From assembly GCA_035504075.1 (NCBI GenBank), contig DATJSO010000219.1, forward strand, positions 1 to 21,175: a stretch of 21,175 nucleotides of DNA. Direction: 5' to 3'. This document shows positions 7,412 to 14,673 of the stretch, piece by piece. The stretch's first letter is position 1, and each line of letters starts with the position of its first letter. Made by a program: the position numbers and the translations under genes. This DNA is from DATARH01 sp035504075 (lineage in GTDB: Bacteria > Pseudomonadota > Alphaproteobacteria > ATCC43930 > CGMCC-115725). The notes below the pieces were generated by a model, which searched no databases, was not told the DNA's origin, and saw only the letters and a list, made by a program, of their open reading frames with translations.

Positions 7412-8658
7412 TAGACCCAGACGAGGTTGAGCGCCATGACTGCGGCGGTCATCACAAAGACCCAGCGCAAGCCGAACGAGGCGGCGATGCCGCCGCCCAA
7501 CAGCGGCCCAAGCGAATTGCCCATGAACATCGCGGACGAGGTCATGCCGTAGACTGCGCCGCGGTCGGAGCGGGCGACGAGCCTGCCGACCAGGGCATTG
7601 GCGGTCGGCAACAATCCGCCGATGAACATGCCGACGCCGAACCGTTCTCCGACGAACAGCCAGTAGTTGGTCGTAAACGCCTGCGGCAGCGTCGTCAGCA
7701 TCGCGCCGACGAGGCTGACCAAGAGCACGCGGCGATAGCCGATCTGGTCGCTGCGCTTGCCGAGAAACGGCGAGGCGATGACATCGGCGAGGCCGGTCAC
7801 GGAAAACGCCAGCCCCGCCAGCGTCGCAAGGTTGGGGTTGTTGCCGACCATCTGCTTGACGTAGAGCGTCACAATCGGCTGCACCGTGCGCACGCCGAAC
7901 TGCGCCATCAGCAGCACGAAGAACAGCGCCAGGAGGGCCGGCGTCGTAACCAGCGCGATGAGGCCGCTCACCGTCGAGCGGCGGCCGCTGCCCTTCTGCG
8001 GCCGGGTGAATTCCTCGTGCACGATCAGCCACACGAGAAAGACGCTGACGAAGATCGTCGCCGACGTGCAGAAGAACGGGATGCGGTAGCTGCCGGTCAC
8101 GTCGGCGAGGCCGCCGCCGACGATCGGCCCGACCAGCGAACCGACGAGCTGTCCGGTGCTGAGCCAGCCGAGCGAGAAGCCGAGCCGGCTTTCGGGCACC
8201 TGGCTCGCGACAAGCGCGATCGCGGCGCTGGAAAACCCGGCGAACACGCCCATCAGCGCGCGGACGGTAAAGAATTGCCAGACATTGGCGGAGACGCCCA
8301 TCAGCGCGGCGAAAAATCCGATCGCGATCGAGGAGCGCAGCAGCATCAACTTGCGGCCATGGCGGTCGGCGACGGTGCCCCACAGCGGCGAGGCAAACGC
8401 CGCGACAAACGAGGTGACGCCGGCGAGGATGCCGGCCCACAAGTCGATCGCGGCGCTGCCGGTGACGCCCAGTTCGGGCAGAAACAGCGGCATGATCGGG
8501 GTCAGCATCGAGAACGCCATCGTCATGACGAACTGGATGCCGACCATCGCCCACAGCGTATGCTGCCAATTGGCCGCGACCCCCGGAGCCGGTGCGCCGG
8601 CAGGCTCCGGTGCAACCGGCGCTTCGGCCCCGGTCGCGTGAACATTCCGGTCAGCCAT
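7366..8658 (-). CDS. MFS-family efflux transporter
   Basis: A 430-residue inner-membrane protein with about 12 hydrophobic segments. It has the major facilitator signature loop between TM2 and TM3, GTVADRHGRKLMLL (motif A), and a second, related loop, GKRSDQIGYRRVLL, in the C-terminal half. The N-terminus is a Pro/Ala-rich cytosolic tail of about 30 residues before WQHTLWAMVGIQFVMTMAFSM. The length and loops fit drug/proton antiporters of the multidrug type, but the substrate cannot be read from sequence. ATG at 8658 has GAGGGAG just upstream. The frame stays open further upstream, but that part is shadow sequence over the repeat and the divergent monooxygenase. Its 3' end overlaps thiE by 46 bases tail to tail. 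Confidence 0.9.
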   Translation of the reverse strand: MADRNVHATGAEAPVAPEPAGAPAPGVAANWQHTLWAMVGIQFVMTMAFSMLTPIMPLFLPELGVTGSAAIDLWAGILAGVTSFVAAFASPLWGTVADRHGRKLMLLRSSIAIGFFAALMGVSANVWQFFTVRALMGVFAGFSSAAIALVASQVPESRLGFSLGWLSTGQLVGSLVGPIVGGGLADVTGSYRIPFFCTSATIFVSVFLVWLIVHEEFTRPQKGSGRRSTVSGLIALVTTPALLALFFVLLMAQFGVRTVQPIVTLYVKQMVGNNPNLATLAGLAFSVTGLADVIASPFLGKRSDQIGYRRVLLVSLVGAMLTTLPQAFTTNYWLFVGERFGVGMFIGGLLPTANALVGRLVARSDRGAVYGMTSSAMFMGNSLGPLLGGGIAASFGLRWVFVMTAAVMALNLVWVYYKVPELAERKELAT

Positions 8659-8726
8659 GCTCCCTCGCCCTGTCCCGCACCCATTGTAATGCAGGCGGCT
8701 GGCGCGCATCATCGCCAACGACGCAA

Positions 8727-8812
8727 CCGTCATGCCCGCGAAAGCGGGCATGACGGGAGGCTTGTGGGCTTTGTCCCGGATACCGGCGCGCGCGGGAACG
8801 ACGGGAACGAGG
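8727..8812. repeat. Dispersed palindromic repeat of the PAKAGIQ/PAFAGMT type
   Basis: A perfect 13-base stem with a GAAA loop occupies 8727-8756 (arms at 8727-8739 and 8744-8756, core CGTCATGCCCGC). It is followed by a degenerate second unit near 8773-8807 with CCCGG and CGCGGGAACGACGGGAACG. Read on the minus strand, one frame gives PARAGIRD and then PAFAGMT, the familiar spurious peptide pair from repeats scattered through alphaproteobacterial genomes. The element lies in the divergent gap between the MFS gene and the monooxygenase. Its last bases (GAGG at 8809-8812) seem to supply the Shine-Dalgarno for the monooxygenase. Only one copy is seen in this window. Confidence 0.8.
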
Positions 8813-8817
8813 ATCAG

Positions 8818-10023
8818 ATGAAATTCGGCATCTTCTACGAACTGCAACTGCCGCGCCCGTGGCATGCGGGCGGCGAGTTCGAGCTCTACCAGAACGCGCT
8901 CGACCAGGTCGAACTGGCCGACAAGCTCGGCTACGACTACGCGTGGGAAGTCGAGCACCATTTCCTTGAGGAATATTCCCACTCGCCGGCTCCCGAAGTG
9001 TTCCTCGCCGCCGCCTCGCAACGCACCAAGCAGATACGTCTGGCGCACGGCATCATGCAGTTGACGACGACGCACCCGGCGCGCTGCGCCGAGCGTATCG
9101 CCGCGCTCGATCTGGTGAGCCGCGGCCGCGTCGAGTTCGGCACCGGCGAATCGGCCAGCATCACCGAGCTTGAGCCGTTCGGCGTCGATTTCGCCGAGAA
9201 GCGGGCGATCTGGGAGGAGGCGATCCGCGCCATCATCCCGATGTTCAAGGACGGCGGCAGCGAGCATCACGGCAAGTATTTCGACATGCCGCTGCGCAAC
9301 GTGCTGCCGAAACCCATACAAAAACCGCACCCGCCGCTCTGGGTCGCCTGCTCGCAATTGGAGACGATCGAGATGGCGGGACGGCGCGGTCTCGGCGCGC
9401 TCGCGTTCCAGTTTCTGTCGGCCGACGCCGCGCATGCCTGGGTGCACGCCTATTACAACGCCTTCACAAAGCGGCAGGAAAAGCTCGCCGATTACGTGAC
9501 CAACCCGAACCTGGCGCTGACCAGCTATTTCATGTGCGCCGAGACCGACGAGGAGGCGCGCCGCCGCGCCGACGGCATCCCGTTCTTCCAGTTTGCGCTG
9601 CGCTTTTACGGCCAGAGCCAAGGCAGGCGGCGGCCCGACCCCGGCACGGTCAACATGTGGGACGAATACGAGAAGTGGAAGCGCGAGAACCCGGACGGCC
9701 ACGCCCGCGCGTTGAACACCGGGCTGATCGGCTCGCCCGAGACGCTGCGCCGCAAATTGCGCCGGTTCGAAACGTCGCACATCGACTCGGTCATTTTATT
9801 GAACCAGGCCGGCAAGAACACGCACGTGCACATCTGCGAGAGCCTCGACCTGTTCGCCCGCGAGGTCATGCCGGAATTCCACGCCAACATCCCGGCGCAG
9901 GAGGAATGGAAGCAGAAGGTATTGGCGCGCGAGATCGAACTGGAAGAGATCGACACCCAGCCGTTCCGCGAGCGCTACGGCCCCAACACTGTGCAACTCC
10001 CACCCCGCCAGGCCGCCGAATAG
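8818..10023 (+). CDS. LLM-class (luciferase-like) flavin-dependent monooxygenase
   Basis: The 401-residue protein starts MKFGIFYELQLPRP and follows the bacterial luciferase fold. Recognisable parts are the LADKLGYDYAWEVEHHF segment, IRLAHGIMQLTTTHPARCAERIAALDLVSRGRVEFGTGES (the conserved TIM-barrel strand/helix pair), and PKPIQKPHPPLWVACS. These enzymes use reduced FMN, or sometimes F420, and oxygen to oxidise small organics. The substrate here is unknown. The long C-terminal part (EEWKQKVLAREIELEEIDTQPF) is charged and helical and may add to the oligomer contacts. ATG at 8818 has GAGG 5 bases upstream. No flavin reductase is adjacent. It is only distantly related to the other two LLM proteins of this window, at 11679 and 19794. 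Confidence 0.88.
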   Translation: MKFGIFYELQLPRPWHAGGEFELYQNALDQVELADKLGYDYAWEVEHHFLEEYSHSPAPEVFLAAASQRTKQIRLAHGIMQLTTTHPARCAERIAALDLVSRGRVEFGTGESASITELEPFGVDFAEKRAIWEEAIRAIIPMFKDGGSEHHGKYFDMPLRNVLPKPIQKPHPPLWVACSQLETIEMAGRRGLGALAFQFLSADAAHAWVHAYYNAFTKRQEKLADYVTNPNLALTSYFMCAETDEEARRRADGIPFFQFALRFYGQSQGRRRPDPGTVNMWDEYEKWKRENPDGHARALNTGLIGSPETLRRKLRRFETSHIDSVILLNQAGKNTHVHICESLDLFAREVMPEFHANIPAQEEWKQKVLAREIELEEIDTQPFRERYGPNTVQLPPRQAAE

Positions 10024-10083
10024 CGCGCGAGACCGAGCGGATAAGCGAGACGGCGCGCCGGCTGCGGCGCGCGGCGGGAAAGA

Positions 10084-10106
10084 CGGCCCGCGAACGACGC
10101 GGGCCG
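10084..10106 (-). terminator. GC-rich hairpin between convergent genes
   Basis: A perfect 9-base stem, CGGCCCGCG and CGCGGGCCG, surrounds the 5-base loop AACGA. It lies in the 160-base gap between the convergent monooxygenase and hemerythrin genes. Read leftwards the stem is followed by TCTTTCCC, a short T-rich stretch, so it fits best as an intrinsic terminator of the minus-strand hemerythrin gene. The plus-strand side has only CCCCAAAG. Confidence 0.45.
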
Positions 10107-10183
10107 CCCCAAAGTGCACCTCTCGGGTCGCCTGATGATGCAGCCGCTGCCGGCCTGGCGCCGCCAGAGCGATCGCGCCGGGC

Positions 10184-10657
10184 TCAGGCGGTCAGCAGCT
10201 TCTCCTTTTCGCGACGGAATTGCTCGCGCATTTTTTCCAGCGTATCGCTGTCGAATTCCTTTTTCGCGAGGCTGTGGCCAGTGCTTTCTTCTTCCTCGAC
10301 GTGATGCTCGACCAGTTCCTTCAGCACCGTCAGCTGCGCCGTCCACTTTTCGTCCGCCTTGTTGCGAGCCTTCGCCATCTGTTGCATCTGCTGTTCGACA
10401 AGCTGATGCTCGTTGGTGCCTTCGAAGGAAAAGACGCGCGACTTCTCGTCCTCCGACTTTTCCATCTTGCGATAAAGCACCCGTTGCTCGGCGTCGAGGT
10501 GTGCGACCAGCTTTTCCATCATTTCGCGAAACAGAGCGTTGCGCTCCGAACTGCCCTCCGTCTCCATGATCTTTTCGATCATCGCCGCGGTTTCACGGTG
10601 GTCGCTGCGCAAGTCTTCAAGAATGCCGTCGCCCATGCCAAGGATTTCCTTTATCAT
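10184..10657 (-). CDS. Hemerythrin HHE domain-containing protein
   Basis: A 157-residue, strongly helical and charged protein. It shows the pattern of hemerythrin-like di-iron four-helix bundles: H20 in SDHRET, H53 and E57 in AHLDAEQRVLY, H84 in NEHQLVEQQ, and H118/H119 with E122/E123 in LVEHHVEEEESTGHSL. Such proteins bind oxygen, iron or NO, or sense them, in the cytosol. A Lys/Glu-rich tail (LEKMREQFRREKEKL) follows the domain. The start at 10657 begins MIKEILGMGDGILEDL and has GGAA upstream. The open frame continues further upstream, but in Arg/Pro-rich shadow sequence. It is transcribed alone, divergent from the monooxygenase remnant and toxin-antitoxin region. Confidence 0.85.
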   Translation of the reverse strand: MIKEILGMGDGILEDLRSDHRETAAMIEKIMETEGSSERNALFREMMEKLVAHLDAEQRVLYRKMEKSEDEKSRVFSFEGTNEHQLVEQQMQQMAKARNKADEKWTAQLTVLKELVEHHVEEEESTGHSLAKKEFDSDTLEKMREQFRREKEKLLTA

Positions 10658-10856
10658 GCTGCAGTTCCATTGAAAGCAAAGCCGTCGGCAAGTGAACCCG
10701 GCGCGCGGCCGCCCGGTTCCGGCCGGCGCCCTGCTCAGTGGCATCCGATCGCGGCCGGCGGTACCGGTGGTGTAGGATACGGCGAGCCTCACATGGCGGC
10801 GCGCTGGCCGCCGGCGGCAAATGCGCTTTCGCGACCCGCCTCGCCCGTTTGCCTTA

Positions 10857-10910
10857 GGAGATAGCTCGTGCCTGATACGATGGCTGCGCTCGCTCTCGTT
10901 GCCGTGCCGG
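10857..10910 (+). repeat. Left copy of diverged direct repeat (RBS + LLM N-terminus)
   Basis: Aligned without gaps to 11668-11721, 39 of 54 bases match by hand count. The last 34 bases are the best part (29 of 34), ending in the shared GTTGCCGTGCCGG. The repeat covers a Shine-Dalgarno (GGAG), a start codon and the first 14 codons, MPxxMxALALVAVP. It flanks the toxin-antitoxin genes on the left. Confidence 0.65.
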
Positions 10911-11026
10911 AGCCCCCCGCCCGGCTTGAAGCGGCTGCTCATCTAGCCTATAATGGCTATTCCTGGCTAGGTCGGGACATATGCAAGTCAATATCCTCGA
11001 GGCAAAAAACCGCCTGTCGCAACTGA
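10868..11026 (+). pseudogene. Remnant of an LLM-monooxygenase N-terminus, interrupted by toxin-antitoxin locus
   Basis: From GTG at 10868 (AGGAG upstream at 10856-10860) the frame reads MPDTMAALALVAVPEPPARL. The next codons give EAAAHLAYNGYSWLGRD, before it runs into the antitoxin coding sequence in another frame and stops at 11026. The intact monooxygenase at 11679 begins MPSAMPALALVAVP, then LEVAKEAERRGFSG at the same distance. The similarity includes the ribosome binding site and start. The remnant is therefore about 30 codons of a paralogue or duplicated copy whose body is gone. Everything past about 10970 in this frame is antitoxin sequence read out of frame. Whether the leader peptide is still translated is unknown; translation of it would pass over the antitoxin start. 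Confidence 0.5.
10926..10970 (+). promoter_or_regulatory. Toxin-antitoxin promoter with operator over the -10 box
   Basis: TTGAAG (10926-10931) and a perfect TATAAT (10949-10954) are separated by 17 bases, a near-consensus sigma-70 promoter. TAGCC (10944-10948) and GGCTA (10955-10959) form an exact inverted repeat with TATAAT as its 6-base centre. A third half-site, GGCTAG, lies at 10965-10970. The antitoxin start is at 10981, so the leader would be only about 20 bases. Phd-family antitoxins bind palindromes over their own promoters and repress with the toxin, which this arrangement fits well. Confidence 0.72.
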
Positions 11027-11247
11027 TCAAGTCCGTTCGCGCCGGCGAGGAGGTGATTATTGCCAATCGCGGCGAGCCGGTGGCGCGCCTTGTGCCGGCC
11101 GACCGTGCAACCGACCGCAAATCACCGAGCGGCACGGGCCGTGCCATTCTCGAATGGCTGGCCGCCAACCCGCTGCCGCCATATGCGCGGCGCTCGGCCG
11201 CAGAGATCGACGAGGCGATCGCCGACGAGCGACGCGCGTGGGACTGA
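10981..11247 (+). CDS. Phd/YefM-family antitoxin
   Basis: An 88-residue protein with the Phd/YefM N-terminal DNA-binding fold: MQVNILEAKNRLSQLIKSV, then AGEEVIIANRGEPVARLVP. The C-terminal half, with NPLPPYARRSAAEIDEAIADERRAWD, is the flexible toxin-wrapping tail typical of antitoxins paired with PIN toxins. It should neutralise the PIN toxin encoded next and repress the shared promoter; an inverted repeat lies exactly on the -10 box upstream. The final codons overlap the toxin start by 10 bases, indicating translational coupling. ATG at 10981 has only a weak GGGA-like site. The family call is secure. The physiological role (stress response, plasmid-like stabilisation) is not visible. Confidence 0.92.
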   Translation: MQVNILEAKNRLSQLIKSVRAGEEVIIANRGEPVARLVPADRATDRKSPSGTGRAILEWLAANPLPPYARRSAAEIDEAIADERRAWD

Positions 11248-11642
11248 TTTATCTTGATGCCTGTCTGGTGATCTATCTGATCGAGCAACACCCGATATGG
11301 GGCAGGAGGATCGCCGATCTGCTCGGTCAGTTTGCCGACGTAGGGTTTGCCGTATCGCCTCTGGTCAAATGCGAATGCCTCGTCGGCCCCGCAAAGCGCG
11401 GCGACTTGGTATTGCGCCAAGCATACACTGCGCTGTTCGACCAATTGGCGTCGCTTGCAATGCCCGAGTCGGTTTATCTCGATGCCGCCGATCTGCGCGC
11501 GCGTTTTGGTCTCCGAACACCCGATGCGCTGCACTTGGCCTGCGCGCAACACCATCTTTGCACCGCGCTTTGGACGAACGACGACCGGTTTGCCCGCGCC
11601 TCGCACGGTCTGGCGCGAAATGTTTTGATCGAGCAGGAATGA
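11238..11642 (+). CDS. vapC: PIN-domain ribonuclease toxin (VapC-like)
   Basis: A 134-residue PIN-domain protein. The acidic metal-binding residues appear in order: D7 in IYLDACLVIYLIE, E46 in VKCECLVGP, D96 in TPDALHLACA, and D115/D116 in WTNDDRFAR. PIN toxins are Mg-dependent RNases that cleave tRNA or rRNA and stop translation when not bound by the antitoxin. GTG at 11238 starts MGLIYLDACL and overlaps the antitoxin stop by 10 bases. No other start would keep the first aspartate near the N-terminus. All active-site residues are present, so the toxin looks functional. Translation ends 36 bases before the intact luciferase-like gene, and no terminator is visible between them, so read-through into that gene is possible. 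Confidence 0.92.
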   Translation: MGLIYLDACLVIYLIEQHPIWGRRIADLLGQFADVGFAVSPLVKCECLVGPAKRGDLVLRQAYTALFDQLASLAMPESVYLDAADLRARFGLRTPDALHLACAQHHLCTALWTNDDRFARASHGLARNVLIEQE

Positions 11643-11667
11643 TTTTGCCCTCCTCGACAGACACAAT

Positions 11668-11721
11668 GGAGATTAGCGATGCCCTCAGCGATGCCTGCGC
11701 TTGCGCTTGTTGCCGTGCCGG
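11668..11721 (+). repeat. Right copy of diverged direct repeat (RBS + LLM N-terminus)
   Basis: Partner of 10857-10910. It spans GGAG, the ATG at 11679 and the first 14 codons of the intact monooxygenase. Together the two copies bracket the toxin-antitoxin genes. Confidence 0.65.
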
Positions 11722-12593
11722 GGCGGCGGCGCCAGACCTTGGAGGTCGCCAAAGAGGCGGAGCGGCGCGGCTTCAGCGGCATCTACGTGTCGAGCCAGTT
11801 CGCCAACATGGCGCAATGCACCGCGCTGGCGTTCGCCACCGAGCGGATGATTTTCGGCACCGGCATCGCGCCGATCTATGCCCGCACGGTCGAGGATTTC
11901 GCGCAGAGCGCTGCTTATATCCACGAAGTGTCGGGCGGCCGCTTCCGCTTTGGCATCGGTGTCGCGCACGCGCCGAGCCACGCCCGTATGGGCGTCGAGG
12001 CGGCGGTCGGCAAGCCGCTCGCCGACACGCGGGAGTTTGTCGAGAAAGTGCGCGCGTATCAGAATTTCGGCGCGATGCCGCCGATCGTTCTCGCCGCGCT
12101 CAGGAAGCGCATGGTGGCGCTGGCCGGTGAGATCGCCCAAGGCGTCATCTTCGCCAACGCCAGCCGCTCGCACATGGCCGCATCGCTCTCGGCGTTGCCG
12201 GCGGCAAAGCGCAACGACCCCGATTTCCTCGTCGCCAACATGATCCCGACCTGCATCTCGGACGACACCGCGGCGGCGCGCGACCTCTGCCGCCGCAATC
12301 TGGTGCGCTACACGACGCTACCGAACTACCGCAACTACTGGAAGGAAGCCGGCTACGGCGATGAGATGGCGGCCATCGAGAAGGCGCTCGCCGCCGGCCG
12401 CGACAGCGACATCCCGTCGCTGATGAGCGAGCGCTGGCTGGCCGATGCCGCGCTGTTCGGCACCGCCGCGCAGGTGCGCGATGGCGTCGCGGCGTGGCGC
12501 GAGGCCGGCGTCACGACATTGGTGCTGGTGCCGTCCTCGACCGCCGGCAACCAGATGCAGGCGGTCGATGAACTCTTCGCCGCCTTTGCGTAG
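11679..12593 (+). CDS. LLM-class flavin-dependent oxidoreductase
   Basis: A 304-residue luciferase-like TIM-barrel protein, shorter than the other two in the window. Motifs include LEVAKEAERRGFSGIYV, MIFGTGIAPIYARTVEDFAQSAAYIHEVSGGRFRFGIGV (typical of this superfamily and of F420-dependent members), and the C-terminal GTAAQVRDGVAAWREAGVTTLVLVP. The cofactor could be FMN or F420 and the substrate is unknown. ATG at 11679 has GGAG 7 bases upstream. Its first 14 codons and ribosome binding site recur at 10857-10910, on the other side of the toxin-antitoxin pair. It follows the toxin gene by 36 bases and may be co-transcribed. A new reading direction block starts with the next gene, 37 bases on, also on the plus strand. 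Confidence 0.88.
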   Translation: MPSAMPALALVAVPGRRRQTLEVAKEAERRGFSGIYVSSQFANMAQCTALAFATERMIFGTGIAPIYARTVEDFAQSAAYIHEVSGGRFRFGIGVAHAPSHARMGVEAAVGKPLADTREFVEKVRAYQNFGAMPPIVLAALRKRMVALAGEIAQGVIFANASRSHMAASLSALPAAKRNDPDFLVANMIPTCISDDTAAARDLCRRNLVRYTTLPNYRNYWKEAGYGDEMAAIEKALAAGRDSDIPSLMSERWLADAALFGTAAQVRDGVAAWREAGVTTLVLVPSSTAGNQMQAVDELFAAFA

Positions 12594-12630
12594 GCCGGTT
12601 CGCGCGGAACAAGCGGCACGCGGAGGGGGA

Positions 12631-13539
12631 ATGCGGGAACCGTGGCGACGGCTTGTGGCATTGGCGTCGGTGCTCGCCGTCGCGCATATTGCGGCAGCCC
12701 GCGCCGCGGCTAATCTCGACCTGAAATCCCTGACAAAAACCGTCGTGGAGCTCTATGCGGCAAATGCAGCCGGCAACGGTCCCGATCTGAAACGCCCGAT
12801 CGGGGCGGGGTTTCTCCTTGAAATTCCGCTGCTGGCGAACCCCAATCAATCGTACAAGGCGTTGGTCACGGCGCGCCATGTTGTCGATCCGGCATGGGCG
12901 AAGTGCCCGTCGGCGACCGATCCCGCTGTCGTCTATGCGCGCGTCAACAAGAGATCGTACGACCCGACCTCCGGCATAAGCGGCATCGATTTTATTCGCA
13001 TCGAATTACAAGAGAAGGGCAAACCGAACTGGTGGCACTTTCACGACGATGATGTCGATGCCGCCGTGTTGCCCGTGCAGGTGGATTATTCGATTTATGA
13101 CGTCAACGCGGTGCACGTCGCGCTTTTTCCGACCGACCAGGACATGGCTGTCCTGGAGCCGGCCGATCCCGTGCTTTCGGTGGGTCTCCTGCCGGAAGAG
13201 ACGACACGCAACTACCCGATCGTGCAGGTCGGCGCGGTCGCAAGTATTCCGCTGGAGGACATTGAAACGCGGTGCACCGTCGACAGCCCGGTAATCCTTC
13301 TCAAAGAGTGGCTGATCGCGGCGGGTCTGGCGCCGGCAAATGGCGGCGCGCCGATCTTCAACATGCCCTCGGGCGGGCCGAATGGCGGCGCCCGGCAACC
13401 CCGCCCTTTGATCCTCGGCCTGCAGGCGATGCCGTATCCGGGGTCCGACATCGTCGGGATGACGCCGATCGGCTACGTCTATCAAATCCTGCAAGCCCTG
13501 AAGCTGGCCGGCGCCAACCTGCAACGCGGTTCGCCATAA
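12631..13539 (+). CDS. Exported trypsin-like protein, probable pseudo-protease
   Basis: The 302-residue protein begins with a positively charged, then hydrophobic leader (MREPWRRLVALASVLAVAHI), followed by AAARAAA. This fits a Sec signal peptide with cleavage near residues 24-27, so it is probably periplasmic. The body resembles a chymotrypsin fold. GAGFLLEIP and ALVTARHVVD carry H83, and DDDVDAAVLPV carries D143. Where the nucleophile motif GxSGGP should be, the sequence reads APANGGAPIF (residues 234-243), with Asn/Gly in place of Ser. Catalytic activity is therefore doubtful and a binding or scaffold role is possible. ATG at 12631 has GGAGGGGGA just upstream. No partner gene is apparent: a luciferase-like gene precedes it and a convergent aldo/keto reductase follows. 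Confidence 0.6.
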   Translation: MREPWRRLVALASVLAVAHIAAARAAANLDLKSLTKTVVELYAANAAGNGPDLKRPIGAGFLLEIPLLANPNQSYKALVTARHVVDPAWAKCPSATDPAVVYARVNKRSYDPTSGISGIDFIRIELQEKGKPNWWHFHDDDVDAAVLPVQVDYSIYDVNAVHVALFPTDQDMAVLEPADPVLSVGLLPEETTRNYPIVQVGAVASIPLEDIETRCTVDSPVILLKEWLIAAGLAPANGGAPIFNMPSGGPNGGARQPRPLILGLQAMPYPGSDIVGMTPIGYVYQILQALKLAGANLQRGSP

Positions 13540-13596
13540 CCCGGATCGGCCGTCTTTGCTGTGGCCTCCTGGCGCCGCGGCGCCGCTTGCGGAAGA

Positions 13597-14598
13597 TTAG
13601 ATATAGACGCCCTTCATGCCGCCGGCCGGATACCGGGTGCCGGCAGCGGCACCCAACGGCACGGCGTCGTCGATGGCGGCAATCTCCTCCGGCGTCAGTT
13701 CCACATCGAGCGTGCCCAGGTTTTCTTCGAGGCGCTCGGCGCGTTTCGTGCCCGGAATCGGCAATACGTCCGGCCCCTGTGCCAGCAGCCACGCAAGTGA
13801 CAGTTGCGCGACCGTGCACCGCTTGTCGGCGGCGATTGCCTCGACCCGCTCGACGAGCGCCCGGTTCTTGGCGAAATTGCCGCCCTCGAAGCGCGGATGG
13901 CGTGCCCGCGTGTCTCCCGCCGCCAGGTTGGCGAAATCGGGGATGACGCCGGCCAACAGGCTGCGCCCGAGCGGCGCGTAGGCGACGAAGGAAATGCCGA
14001 GATCCCTGATCGCCGCCCGCGTCTCGGTGGCTTCCTCACGGTAGAGCAGCGAAAATTCGCTCTGCACGGCGGCGAGCGGGTGCACTGCGTGGGCGCGGCG
14101 CAGCCGCTCCGGGCGCGCTTCGCATAGTCCGATAAAGCGCACCTTGCCCGCCTCGACGAGCCGCTGCATAGCGCCGACCGTTTCCTCGACCGGAACATCG
14201 GGATCGACCCGGTGCTGGTAATAGAGGTCGATCGTATCGACCCCGAGCCGTTTCAGGCTCGCGTCGCACGCCTGGCGCACGTATTCCGGGCGGCCGTTGA
14301 CGCCGTTGGCGCCGCCGGGGTTACGCGTCTGGCCGAATTTGGTGGCGATGACAATGCCGTCATGGCGACCCTTCAATGCGCGGCCGAGCAGTTCCTCGTT
14401 GTGGCCCCAGCCGTACATGTCGGAGCTGTCGAAATGATCGGCGCCGAGATCGAGCGCACGATGGATAAACGCGACGGCGGCGTTGTCGTCGCTCGTGCCG
14501 TAGGTGCCGGACAGCGACATGCAGCCGAGCCCGATCGCCGCGACCTCGGGCCCGTCACGCCCGATCCGCCGCCGCTCGCGTTTTTTGCTACCGGTCAT
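13597..14598 (-). CDS. Aldo/keto reductase
   Basis: A 333-residue NADPH-type oxidoreductase of the (beta/alpha)8 aldo/keto reductase superfamily, closest in pattern to the YajO/AKR13-like bacterial members. The tetrad is complete: D57 and Y62 in FDSSDMYGWGHNEELLG, K87 in IVIATKFG, and H129 in YYQHRVDP. The C-terminal cofactor motifs LPIPGTKRAERLEENLG are present as well. It reduces carbonyls or oxidises alcohols; the substrate is unknown. Two adjacent ATGs occur at 14601 and 14598. AGGAGGA touches the first one, so the second was chosen for better spacing. It is 75 bases downstream of the permease on the same strand and may be co-transcribed with it. Confidence 0.9.
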   Translation of the reverse strand: MTGSKKRERRRIGRDGPEVAAIGLGCMSLSGTYGTSDDNAAVAFIHRALDLGADHFDSSDMYGWGHNEELLGRALKGRHDGIVIATKFGQTRNPGGANGVNGRPEYVRQACDASLKRLGVDTIDLYYQHRVDPDVPVEETVGAMQRLVEAGKVRFIGLCEARPERLRRAHAVHPLAAVQSEFSLLYREEATETRAAIRDLGISFVAYAPLGRSLLAGVIPDFANLAAGDTRARHPRFEGGNFAKNRALVERVEAIAADKRCTVAQLSLAWLLAQGPDVLPIPGTKRAERLEENLGTLDVELTPEEIAAIDDAVPLGAAAGTRYPAGGMKGVYI

Positions 14599-14673
14599 CA
14601 TTCCTCCTCTGCGATCGCCGCAGCATACCGGATCGCCGCGCGCCGTGCGACGCAAGTCCGGAACGAGAGGGGA

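Noticed and set aside
7051..8817. Very long plus-strand frame running into the monooxygenase
   Set aside because: The part before 8818 is His/Arg/Asp-rich antisense of the MFS gene. The monooxygenase has its own start and ribosome binding site.
13571..13584. GGCGCC-GC-GGCGCC palindrome between convergent genes
   Set aside because: The 2-base centre is too short for a hairpin loop and there is no T-run. It is simple GC-rich sequence at this base composition.
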